NCBI RefSeq assembly: GCF_000184745.1
Contig: NC_014931.1
Location: 4,340,001 to 4,404,000, forward strand
Reading direction: 5' to 3'
Length of the DNA: 64,000 bases
Source of the DNA: Variovorax paradoxus EPS
GTDB taxonomy: Bacteria; Pseudomonadota; Gammaproteobacteria; Burkholderiales; Burkholderiaceae_C
Part shown: positions 56,405 to 64,000 of the stretch, one piece after another
How the letters are laid out: the number at the start of each line of letters is the position of its first letter
How positions within the stretch are numbered: the first letter of the stretch is position 1
Notes under the pieces: model-generated
What the model saw: the letters and a program-made list of their open reading frames with translations, nothing else
Told to the model about the DNA's origin: nothing
The model's database searches: none
Made by a program: the position numbers and the translations under genes

Positions 56405-57061
56405 ATGTCCCGCAAACCCAAAAAAGGCTATTTCGTCCGTGGCCAGTTCGTTGCCGAAGGCAGCGAACTCGACCTGGAGCTCAAGCGCGAGCTCAAGGGC
56501 ACCGACGATGCCAGCCGCACCGATCTCAAGCGCGAAAGCGACGAACTGCAGAAGCTCGGCACCGAGCTGCTCACGCTGCGCGCCGCCCTGTTCGACGCCC
56601 TCCAACTGGACGAAAAACTGGTCGACGCCATCGCCGAGGCCAAGCGCATCACCAACTTCGAGGGCAAGCGCCGCCAGATGCAGTTCATCGGCAAGCTGAT
56701 GCGCAAGCTCGACGAGCCCACGCTGGAAGCCGTGAAGCTCGCGTTGACCGAGCAGAACAGCACGCCGGCCGCCGAAACCGCCGCCCTGCACGAGGCCGAA
56801 CGCTGGCGCGACCGCCTGATCGCCGACGACGACGCACTCGGCGGATGGATCGAAACCCACCCCGCCACCGACTCCCAGCAACTGCGCGCCCTGGTGCGCC
56901 AGGCCCGCAAGGACATGAAGACCGGCCCGGCCGGCGAAGCGCCGCGCCAGGGCAAGGCCTACCGGGAAATCTTCCAACTGGTGCGGGAACAACTGGCAGT
57001 GCACGGCGGTGACGACCACGCCGCGGCCGCCGCCGCGCAAGACCGGGAAGAAGACGCATGA
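56405..57061 (+). CDS. yjgA: DUF615 ribosome-associated protein YjgA
   Basis: This 218-residue protein fits YjgA/DarP: the core LKRESDELQKLGTELLTLRAALFD and the RMRQMQFIGKLMR-like KRRQMQFIGKLMRKLD segment. YjgA binds late 50S precursors in E. coli. It has an Ala/Asp-rich C-terminal end and overlaps the next gene by four bases. The pmbA–yjgA divergent pair is conserved in many beta- and gammaproteobacteria. Confidence 0.94.
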   Translation: MSRKPKKGYFVRGQFVAEGSELDLELKRELKGTDDASRTDLKRESDELQKLGTELLTLRAALFDALQLDEKLVDAIAEAKRITNFEGKRRQMQFIGKLMRKLDEPTLEAVKLALTEQNSTPAAETAALHEAERWRDRLIADDDALGGWIETHPATDSQQLRALVRQARKDMKTGPAGEAPRQGKAYREIFQLVREQLAVHGGDDHAAAAAAQDREEDA

Positions 57062-57654
57062 GTTCGTCGCAGTTCGATCCGGTCCGCATCGGCATCGTCT
57101 CCGTCAGCGACCGCGCCTCCAGCGGCACCTACGAAGACAAGGGCCTGCCCGCGCTGAAGGAATGGCTTGGCCGGGCGTTGAAGAACCCCATCGAATTCGA
57201 GGCCCGGCTGATCCCTGACGAAGCCGCCCTGATCAGCGCCACGCTGATCGAACTGGTCGACGCCGGCTGCTCGCTGGTGTTGACCACCGGCGGCACCGGC
57301 CCTGCCCTCCGGGACGTGACCCCCGAAGCCACCCTGGCCGTCGCGCACAAGGAAATGCCCGGCTTCGGCGAGCAGATGCGCCAGATCAGCCTGCGCTTCG
57401 TGCCGACCGCGATCCTGTCGCGCCAAGTGGCGGTGATCCGCGACAAGAGCCTCGTCATCAACCTGCCCGGGCAGCCCAAGTCGATCGCCGAAACGCTCGA
57501 AGGGCTGAAGGATGCCGACGGCACGCAGCTCGTGCCCGGCATCTTCGCGGCGGTGCCCTACTGCATCGACCTGATCGGCGGGCCGTACCTCGAGACCGAC
57601 GACGCGGTCTGCAAGGCCTTCAGGCCGAAATCGGCGATCCGGCCGGCGCGCTGA
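57058..57654 (+). CDS. mog: Molybdopterin adenylyltransferase, Mog-like
   Basis: This 198-residue MogA-family protein carries IGIVSVSDRASSGTYEDKGL, the TTGGTGPALRDVTPEAT nucleotide/molybdopterin-binding loop and INLPGQPKSIAETL. It adenylates molybdopterin before molybdenum insertion. The nitrate reductase NasA in this window needs this cofactor. It overlaps yjgA by four bases. Confidence 0.94.
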   Translation: MSSSQFDPVRIGIVSVSDRASSGTYEDKGLPALKEWLGRALKNPIEFEARLIPDEAALISATLIELVDAGCSLVLTTGGTGPALRDVTPEATLAVAHKEMPGFGEQMRQISLRFVPTAILSRQVAVIRDKSLVINLPGQPKSIAETLEGLKDADGTQLVPGIFAAVPYCIDLIGGPYLETDDAVCKAFRPKSAIRPAR

Positions 57655-57669
57655 ACGCTTTCCCGCTGG

Positions 57670-58077
57670 CTACTTGACCAGCGTCAGCAAAGGCGCGCCC
57701 TTGTCCTTGACCATCGTCACCAAGAACTTCGCGGGCTTGGTCTTGCTGGCGTTGCGGCCGACGGTGTGGATGTCGCCCGGGCCTTCGTAGAACGTCTGGC
57801 CGGGGGTCAACGTGACCTCCTTGCCGCCCTTCACGCCCATCACGATCGATCCTTCGAGCACGTAGATGAAGGCGTGGGCATCGTGACGGTGGACCGGATC
57901 GACGGAGCCCGGCGGAAAGTCGACGATGAACGAGATCACCTCCTTGCCTGGCATGTCCGCCAGGTCCTTCGTCATGAGGACGGTCGCGGCGGCTTCGGGT
58001 GCGGCCAGGGCGGGCACCGCGGCGAACATGCCGAGTGCGAGACCGAGGGAGATGCAGGTTTTCTGCAAGCGGGTCAT
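57670..58077 (-). CDS. Periplasmic cupin-domain protein
   Basis: This 135-residue protein has a signal peptide (about 1–24, ending AVPALAAPEA). A single cupin barrel follows, with metal-ligand histidines in DPVHRHDAHAFIYVLEGS and a later His in GDIHTVGRNAS. It is convergent with mog. The start at 58077 is preferred because it puts the signal at the N-terminus. The substrate is unknown. Confidence 0.85.
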   Translation of the reverse strand: MTRLQKTCISLGLALGMFAAVPALAAPEAAATVLMTKDLADMPGKEVISFIVDFPPGSVDPVHRHDAHAFIYVLEGSIVMGVKGGKEVTLTPGQTFYEGPGDIHTVGRNASKTKPAKFLVTMVKDKGAPLLTLVK

Positions 58078-58147
58078 GGGTTGTCTTTCCGGCCCGTGTG
58101 GTGGGCCTTGAATCAATGAATGAATAGTTCAGCAGGTCGCCGGCGGC

Positions 58148-58900
58148 TCAGGCACGCGCACGCTGCGCGAGCCAGTCCGCGAAGCGGGTCGTCCCGAGGC
58201 GCGGGCCGGTGCCGGGCGTCAGCGAGCGGTCGTCGAGCTGCACGCCGAAGTAGCTGGCCTCGGCGTCGGTGACGACCGGCCGCTTGTCGCCGGTCGCCGC
58301 GAACAGGCGGCGCACCAGCGCGTCGAGCGGAACAACCTCCGGTCCCGCGATCTCGATCCGACGCCGCGCGGGCGATTCGCCCACCACCACGGCGAGTGCG
58401 GCGGCGACGTCGTCCGCCGACATCGGCTGGATCAGCGCGTTCGACAGCCGCACCTCGCCGTCCCGCACGCTCCCGTCGGCGATGCCGGCCACGAACTCGA
58501 AGAACTGCGTGGCCTGCACGATGGTCCAGGGCACGGGCGAGGCCTCGATCAGTTCTTCCTGCCGCTGCTTGGCGCGGAAATAGCCGCTGGCCAGCAGGCG
58601 GTCGGTGCCGACCACCGACAGCGCGATGTGGTGCGCGACGCCCGCCTCTGCTTCGGCGGCGAGCAGGTTGCGGCCTGCGGTGTCGAAGAAATGCAGCGCG
58701 GGCTCATCCGCGAACGACGGCGAATTCGCCACGTCGACGACGATGCGCGCACCCGCGAGCGCTTCCCTCAGGCCCTCTCCGGTAAGCGTGTTGACGCCGG
58801 TGGATGGCGAGGCCGCAACGACCTCGTGGCCCGCCTGGCGCAGCAGCACGGCAAGCTTCGAGCCGATGAGGCCGGAGCCTCCGATGATGACGATTTTCAT
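58148..58900 (-). CDS. NmrA-like NAD(P)-binding protein (atypical SDR)
   Basis: This 250-residue protein starts with MKIVIIGGSGLIGSKLAVLLR, an NmrA-type nucleotide-binding GGxGxxG. No complete SDR catalytic Tyr-x3-Lys is evident; the FRAKQRQEELI segment lies near the expected place. AGGAA precedes the ATG. It may be a sensor of NAD(P) redox state or a small-molecule reductase. It lies 70 bases upstream of the cupin gene on the same strand, so the two may be co-transcribed. Confidence 0.85.
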   Translation of the reverse strand: MKIVIIGGSGLIGSKLAVLLRQAGHEVVAASPSTGVNTLTGEGLREALAGARIVVDVANSPSFADEPALHFFDTAGRNLLAAEAEAGVAHHIALSVVGTDRLLASGYFRAKQRQEELIEASPVPWTIVQATQFFEFVAGIADGSVRDGEVRLSNALIQPMSADDVAAALAVVVGESPARRRIEIAGPEVVPLDALVRRLFAATGDKRPVVTDAEASYFGVQLDDRSLTPGTGPRLGTTRFADWLAQRARA

Positions 58901-59023
58901 GATCGATTCCTGGTGAATGGCGAAAGAAGCACCTCTGTCCGGAGGCGCCTGTTCCTTAGACGTCCGGCGTCACGGGTTTGTGACAGGCCAGGCGAAAAAC
59001 CAGGAAATCGACCCGCTGCGCTC

Positions 59024-62000
59024 CTAGGGCAGCTCCATCGACATGGGTCGGGCCTCGCGCCTGCGGGCCTCCTCTAACGCTTTGTCCTCATCGCGCCGGT
59101 GGGCAATGCGATAGAGCAGCGGAAGCACCAGCAGCGTCAGCGCGGTCGAAGAAAGGATACCGCCGATCACCACCGTCGCCAGCGGCCGCTGCACCTCGGC
59201 GCCGGTGCCGGTGGCAATGGCCATCGGCACGAAGCCCAGCGACGCGACCAGCGCCGTCATCAGCACCGGCCGCAGCCGGGTGAGCGCGCCTTCGCGGATG
59301 GCCTCGTCCAGCGGCAGCCCGCCCTCGCGCAGGTTGCGGATGAACGAGATCATCACCAGCCCGTTGAGCACCGCCACGCCCGAGAGCGCGATGAAACCCA
59401 CCGCCGCCGAGATCGACAGCGGAATGTCGCGCAGCCACAGCGCCACGATGCCGCCGGTGAGCGCGAACGGGATGCCGGTGAACACCAAGAGGCCGTCCTT
59501 CAGGTTGCCGAACATCGCGAACAGCAGCGTGAACACCAGCAGCAGCGACACCGGCACCACCACCTGCAGCCGCTGCGTGGCCGAGGCGAGGTTCTCGTAC
59601 TGGCCGCCCCACACGGTCCAGTAGCCGGTGGGAATGGTCACCTGGCGCATCGCCGCTTCGGCCTCGGCCACGAAGGAGCCGAGGTCGCGGCCGCGCACGT
59701 TGGCGCTCACCACGATGCGGCGCTTGCCGTTCTCGCGGCTCACCTGGTTGGGGCCCGGCGCGAGTTCCAGCGTGGCGACTTCGCCGAGCGGGATGAAGCT
59801 GGTGCGCAATCCCTCGGCGCCCGCGCCCTTGGGCAGCGCGACCGGCAGCCGCTTGATCGCCTCCAGGTCGGTGCGCAGGTTCTCTGGCAGGCGCACCAGG
59901 ATGTCGAAGCGCCGGTCGCCGTCGAACAGCGTGCCCGCCTCTCGGCCGCCGACCGCGATGGAAATCGCGTCCTGCACGTCGCCCACGTTGAGGCCGTAGC
60001 GCGCGGTCTTCTGGCGGTCGATGTTCACCGTGAGCATCGGCAGGCCCGTGGTCTGCTCGACCTTCACCTCTGCCGCGCCGGAGATGCCGGTGAGCACCTT
60101 CGACACTTCAGCGGCCGTCTTGTCGAGCACCGCCACGTCGTCGCCGAAGATCTTCACCGCCACGTCGCTGCGCACGCCGGAAATCAATTCGTTGAAGCGC
60201 AACTGGATCGGCTGCGAGAACTCGTAGTTGTTGCCCGGCAGCTTCTCGACCTCTTCCTGCACCGCCGTCAGCAGTTCCGAGCGCGTGCGCTTCGGTGCAG
60301 GCCACTCGCTCTCGGGCTTCAACATGATGTAGCCGTCGGAGATGTTCGGCGGCATCGGGTCCGATGCAATCTCGGCCGTGCCGGTGCGCGCGAACACGCG
60401 CTCGATCTCCGGGAATTTCGCCTTCAGCGTGCGTTCGAGCTGCTTCTGCATCTCGACCGACTGCGTGAGGCTGGTGCCCGGAATGCGCAGCGCCTGGATC
60501 GCGAAGTCGCCTTCGCTGAGGCTCGGCACGAACTCGGTGCCCAGCCGCGTCGCCAGCAGACCCGAGAGCACCACCGCCACCGCAGCCACCGTGATCACCA
60601 GCGGCTTGGCCGTCATCACGCGCGCGAGCAGCGGCTCGTAGCCGCGCTTGGCCCACGTCATCAGCCGGTTCTCCTTCTCGCTGACCTTGTTGCCGATGAA
60701 GAGCGCCACGGCCGCGGGAATGAAAGTGATCGACAAGATCATCGCGCCCACCAGCGCGATCACCACGGTGAAGGCCATCGGATGGAAGAGCTTTCCCTCC
60801 ACGCCCGTGAGCGCAAAGATCGGCAGGTACACGATCATGATGATGAGCTGTCCGAACAGCAGCGGGCGCCGCGCCTCCTGCGAGGCGGCGAACACTTCAT
60901 GAAAGCGCTCGCTGCGCGTCAACGGCCGCCCATGCTTGGCCTGCGCATGCGCGAGCCTTCGCACGCAGTTCTCCACGATCACCACCGCCCCGTCGATGAT
61001 GATCCCGAAGTCCAGCGCGCCCAGGCTCATGAGGTTGGCGCTGACCTTCTGGTTCACCATGCCGGTGAAGGTGAAGAGCATCGACAGCGGAATCACCAGC
61101 GCGGTGATGAGCGCCGCGCGGATGTTGCCGAGAAAGAGGAACAGGATCGCGATCACCAGCACCGCGCCCTCGAAGAGGTTCTTCTTCACCGTCGCGATGG
61201 CCTTGTCGACCAGCACCGTGCGGTCGTACACCGTCACCGCCTTCACGCCCGCGGGCAGCGTGCGGTTGACCTCCTGCATCTTCTTGTCGACGGCCTGCGA
61301 CACGGTACGGCTGTTCTCGCCGATCAGCATGAAGACGGTGCCCAGCACCACCTCGCGGCCGTTGTCGGTGGCGGCGCCCGTGCGCAGTTCCTGGCCGATG
61401 CCGACCTCGGCCACGTCCTGCACCCGCAGCGGAATGCCGCCTGCATTACCCAGGATCACGTTGCCGATGTCTTCCACCGACTTCACCTGGCCCGGCGCGC
61501 GAATGAGGTACTGCTCGCCGCGCTTCTCGATGTAGCCCGCGCCCACGTTGGCGTTGTTGCGCTCCAGCGCGGTGACCAGGTCGGTCATCGTGAGGCCGTG
61601 CGCCAGGAGCTTCGCGGGGTCGGGCGCGATCTGGTACTCCTTGTCGTAGCCGCCGATGGAATTGATCTCGGTCACGCCCTTCACGTTGCGCAGTTGCGGC
61701 TTGATGATCCAGTCCTGAATCTCGCGCAGGTCCGTGGGCGTATAGGGCTTGCCGTCGGGCTTCTTCGCGCCCTCTTCTGCTTCCACCGTCCAGAGATAGA
61801 TTTCGCCCAGGCCCGTGGAGATCGGTCCGATCACCGGCGAGATGCCGCTGGGCATGCTCTCGCGCGCCGACTGGATGCGCTCGTTCACCAGCTGCCGCGC
61901 GAAGTAGATGTCGGTGCCGTCCTCGAAGATCACCGTCACCTGCGAGAGGCCGTAGCGCGAGAGCGAGCGGGTCTGCTGCAGGCCCGGCAGGCCCGCCATC

Positions 62001-62215
62001 ACCGTCTCGATGGGATAGGTCACGCGCTGCTCGGCTTCGAGCGGCGAGTAGCCGGGCGCGGAGGTGTTGATCTGCACCTGCACGTTGGTGATGTCGGGCA
62101 CCGCGTCGATGGGCAGCTTCTGGTAGCTGAAGACGCCGAGCGCGGCCATGCCGAGCACGGCGAGCAGCACGAGCCAGCGCTGCGCAATGGAGAAGCCGAT
62201 GATGCGTTCGAACAT
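59024..62215 (-). CDS. czcA: Heavy-metal RND efflux transporter, CzcA type
   Basis: This 1,063-residue inner-membrane pump has twelve transmembrane helices, two large periplasmic loops, and the HME-RND motif LGALDFGIIIDGAVVIVEN in helix 4, with the two Asp and one Glu of the proton pathway. That motif indicates a heavy-metal rather than drug pump. It follows czcB by nine bases and would export Co, Zn, Cd or Ni across both membranes; the metal cannot be fixed. Confidence 0.95.
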   Translation of the reverse strand: MFERIIGFSIAQRWLVLLAVLGMAALGVFSYQKLPIDAVPDITNVQVQINTSAPGYSPLEAEQRVTYPIETVMAGLPGLQQTRSLSRYGLSQVTVIFEDGTDIYFARQLVNERIQSARESMPSGISPVIGPISTGLGEIYLWTVEAEEGAKKPDGKPYTPTDLREIQDWIIKPQLRNVKGVTEINSIGGYDKEYQIAPDPAKLLAHGLTMTDLVTALERNNANVGAGYIEKRGEQYLIRAPGQVKSVEDIGNVILGNAGGIPLRVQDVAEVGIGQELRTGAATDNGREVVLGTVFMLIGENSRTVSQAVDKKMQEVNRTLPAGVKAVTVYDRTVLVDKAIATVKKNLFEGAVLVIAILFLFLGNIRAALITALVIPLSMLFTFTGMVNQKVSANLMSLGALDFGIIIDGAVVIVENCVRRLAHAQAKHGRPLTRSERFHEVFAASQEARRPLLFGQLIIMIVYLPIFALTGVEGKLFHPMAFTVVIALVGAMILSITFIPAAVALFIGNKVSEKENRLMTWAKRGYEPLLARVMTAKPLVITVAAVAVVLSGLLATRLGTEFVPSLSEGDFAIQALRIPGTSLTQSVEMQKQLERTLKAKFPEIERVFARTGTAEIASDPMPPNISDGYIMLKPESEWPAPKRTRSELLTAVQEEVEKLPGNNYEFSQPIQLRFNELISGVRSDVAVKIFGDDVAVLDKTAAEVSKVLTGISGAAEVKVEQTTGLPMLTVNIDRQKTARYGLNVGDVQDAISIAVGGREAGTLFDGDRRFDILVRLPENLRTDLEAIKRLPVALPKGAGAEGLRTSFIPLGEVATLELAPGPNQVSRENGKRRIVVSANVRGRDLGSFVAEAEAAMRQVTIPTGYWTVWGGQYENLASATQRLQVVVPVSLLLVFTLLFAMFGNLKDGLLVFTGIPFALTGGIVALWLRDIPLSISAAVGFIALSGVAVLNGLVMISFIRNLREGGLPLDEAIREGALTRLRPVLMTALVASLGFVPMAIATGTGAEVQRPLATVVIGGILSSTALTLLVLPLLYRIAHRRDEDKALEEARRREARPMSMELP

Positions 62216-62224
62216 GCGGCGTCC

Positions 62225-63589
62225 TCAGTGGGTGTGCGTGGCGGAGCTCTTGCCCTGCTGCGACTTGATGACGAAGCTGCCGCTTGCGGCATACGCTGCT
62301 CCGGGCTTCAGGCCGCCGACGATCTCGATGCGCTTGCCGTCGCTGCGGCCGGTCTGCACGTGCTGCGGCATGAAGCCGCCGGGCACCTTGAGGAAGACGG
62401 TGGGTTTTTCTTCCACCGTCTGCACCGCCTCCGCCGCCACGGTGACGGGCGCGTCCGCCTCGGACGACACCAGCTCCACGTTCACGAACAGGCCCGGGCG
62501 CCACACGCGCTGCGGATTGGTCAACGTGACGCGCGCCGTGGCCGTGCGCGTCTGCGCACCGATGAGCGAGCCCACGTACGACACGGTGCCGCTGGCCGTC
62601 TGGTCGAAGGCGCTGGAACGAATGGTCACCGGCTCGCCGATGCGCACCAGGTTCAGGTTGTTGGCCGCCACGCTGATCTCGGCCCACACGGTCGAGAGGT
62701 CGGAGATGGTGAAGACGTTGACCGCCTCGCCCACCGATTCGCCGAGCGAGATGTGCTTCTCGACCACCATGCCGTCGAAAGGCGCGCGCAGCTCGTAACG
62801 GCCGAGCGCGGCCGAGCCCGGCGTGGCGCCGAGCGCCAGCAGCTTCTGGTTGGCATTGGCCACGGCGATCTGCGCTTCCTGCATCGCTTGCTGCGCCTGC
62901 AAGTAATCCTGTTGCGGCGAGATCTTTTCTTCCCAGAGTTTCTTCTCGCGCTCGTAGGTGGTGCGCGCCAGTTCCAGCCGGCGCTGCGCCGATTGCAACG
63001 CACTGCGCTGCTCCGAGAGCCCCGGGCTCGACAGCACCGCGAGCACCTGCCCGCGCTTCACCTCTTGCCCCAGGTTGGCCGACACGCTGTCGACCACGCC
63101 CGCCACGCGCGGCACCACGTGGGCCGTGCGGTCTTCGTTGAACTTGATCTCGCCGGGCAGTTGCAGCGAGGTCTTGATGCGCGCGGGGCCGGCGCTTTCG
63201 ATGGCCATGCCGGCCGCCTTCACCTGCTCGTCGGTGAAGGGGATCTTTTCTTCGTCCTCCTTGTGCTCCTTCGATTCAGCTTTCGCTTCAGCGGGAGCGC
63301 CCTTCTCCTTGGATTCCTCGCCGTGGTGCTCCTTGTCGCCATGACCCTTGGCTTCTTCATGGCCGTGGTCGTGGCCATGGTCCTTGCCCTCGGCTTTCCC
63401 TTCCTCGTGGTGCTCGCCGTCGGCATGGCCGCCGGCCTCCGAATGGCCGGCCGCCTGGGGCTTGGCCGGGTCGGTGCGCAGGATCAGCGCCCCCGCCGCG
63501 AAGCCCAGGACCAGGATGGCCACGACGGCCATCCACTGCTTCTTGCTGGTGCGCTCGGTGAGAGTCTTGCGTTCTTCTTGCGTGTTCAT
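62225..63589 (-). CDS. czcB: RND efflux membrane fusion protein, CzcB type, His-rich
   Basis: This 454-residue periplasmic adaptor has one N-terminal membrane helix (about 19–38), a His/Glu/Lys-rich segment (about 48–110, with HGHDHGHEE), a coiled coil with lipoyl-like halves, and a beta-barrel domain. The histidine stretch can bind metal, consistent with the CzcB family. It is the second gene of the czcC–B–A series. Confidence 0.93.
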   Translation of the reverse strand: MNTQEERKTLTERTSKKQWMAVVAILVLGFAAGALILRTDPAKPQAAGHSEAGGHADGEHHEEGKAEGKDHGHDHGHEEAKGHGDKEHHGEESKEKGAPAEAKAESKEHKEDEEKIPFTDEQVKAAGMAIESAGPARIKTSLQLPGEIKFNEDRTAHVVPRVAGVVDSVSANLGQEVKRGQVLAVLSSPGLSEQRSALQSAQRRLELARTTYEREKKLWEEKISPQQDYLQAQQAMQEAQIAVANANQKLLALGATPGSAALGRYELRAPFDGMVVEKHISLGESVGEAVNVFTISDLSTVWAEISVAANNLNLVRIGEPVTIRSSAFDQTASGTVSYVGSLIGAQTRTATARVTLTNPQRVWRPGLFVNVELVSSEADAPVTVAAEAVQTVEEKPTVFLKVPGGFMPQHVQTGRSDGKRIEIVGGLKPGAAYAASGSFVIKSQQGKSSATHTH

Positions 63590-63606
63590 GATCTTGGGTG
63601 TCCGTG

Positions 63607-64000
63607 TCAGCGTGCGACGGGCGTCGCGTGCAGGGTTTCTTCTCCGTCGGTGCCGAGCAGGCGGTCGAGTTCTCCGGCCGCGCGGTGCGCATCGGCCAGT
63701 GCGACGAGGTATTGGTTCCGCACCTGGAACAGCGTGCGCTGCGCATCGAGCGCTTCGAGAAAGCTGAACTTGCCCAGCTCGAAGCCCTTGGTCGCGGCCT
63801 TGTAGGCGGTCTCGGCGCCAGGAAGCGCATCGCGCTGCAGCGTCTCGGCGGTGGCGCGCGCCGAGCGCAGGCGCTCGGTGGCCTGCGCTACGTCAGCGCC
63901 CAGTTGCAGCTCGGCGGCGGCGAGGTCGTCTCGCGCTTTCTCCTCGCGGCTCAGGGCCTCGGCGAGGTTGCCTCGGTTGGTGTCGAAGATCGGCAGCGGC
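63607..64000 (-). CDS. czcC: Outer-membrane efflux protein, CzcC type, C-terminal fragment
   Basis: The window edge truncates the N-terminus. The visible ~130 residues include LPIFDTNRGNLAEALSREEK at the edge and AYKAATKGFELGKFSFLEAL, the repeat signature of TolC/CzcC outer-membrane channels. It ends 17 bases before the czcB start. The gene was identified by direct translation of the strand up to its stop at 63607–63609. Confidence 0.9.
   Translation of the reverse strand, partial: PLPIFDTNRGNLAEALSREEKARDDLAAAELQLGADVAQATERLRSARATAETLQRDALPGAETAYKAATKGFELGKFSFLEALDAQRTLFQVRNQYLVALADAHRAAGELDRLLGTDGEETLHATPVAR

Noticed and set aside
59099..63805. 1,568-codon open frame on the plus strand across the czc operon
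   Set aside because: It is antisense to czcA and czcB, with His/Arg/Asp-rich composition produced by the opposite frame; no recognisable domain.

Overview
The window comes from a GC-rich betaproteobacterium of the Burkholderiales, most likely a Comamonadaceae member such as Variovorax. This is an inference from the conserved nuo–tRNA-Leu–secG–tpiA and rpsO–pnp neighbourhoods, the style of the predicted proteins, and the breadth of ABC transporters; no alignment was run.

Layout. 1–8,250 (minus strand) is core housekeeping: nuoE'–nuoD–nuoC–nuoB–nuoA, tRNA-Leu(GAG), secG, tpiA, a quinone oxidoreductase, pnp and rpsO. 8,330–13,470 holds an EamA-type exporter, an aminotransferase, a periplasmic amino-acid-type binding protein, a small heat-shock protein and tsaD.

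13,560–31,710 is a complete nitrate assimilation island. It contains a NIT-ANTAR antiterminator, the nitrate ABC transporter nrtABD, a second ANTAR protein with NarX-like P-box motifs, a NarK-type transporter, a kinase/phosphatase fusion, nirB, nirD and nasA, then ybiB and the siroheme gene cobA. Two sigma-54 promoters can be read directly, before nrtA and before narK. Each is followed within a few bases by RNA hairpins, one per leader having the ANTAR-type hexaloop (A at position 1, G at position 4). The nrt leader ends in a strong intrinsic terminator. An IS110-group element sits between nasA and ybiB. It appears to have split a REP-like palindromic repeat, and its 5' noncoding end folds as expected for a bridge RNA, with two guide segments matching the split target.

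31,718–41,114 carries a GGCT-like protein, a Pot-type ABC transporter (ATPase, binding protein, two permeases), a sterol-desaturase-family membrane hydroxylase, a YiiX-like lipoprotein, a flavoprotein, rpsU, yqeY and a Nudix hydrolase. 41,134–46,932 has a TauE/SafE–LysR divergent pair and a tightly overlapping minus-strand operon (SDR, flavin monooxygenase, BASS symporter, epimerase/hydroxysteroid-dehydrogenase-like). 47,060–52,280 is a polyol-type ABC operon ending in a xylitol/sorbitol dehydrogenase. 52,612–58,900 has an MFS exporter, an AraC regulator with a poly-Thr tail, pmbA, yjgA, a mog-like gene, a cupin and an NmrA-like protein. 59,024–64,000 is a CzcABC-type metal efflux operon (czcC incomplete at the edge).

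No rRNA, CRISPR array or prophage was seen. The most interesting features are the two-leader ANTAR/sigma-54 nitrate regulon with its P-box ANTAR protein, and the IS110 element whose guide RNA and target can both be read in the window.
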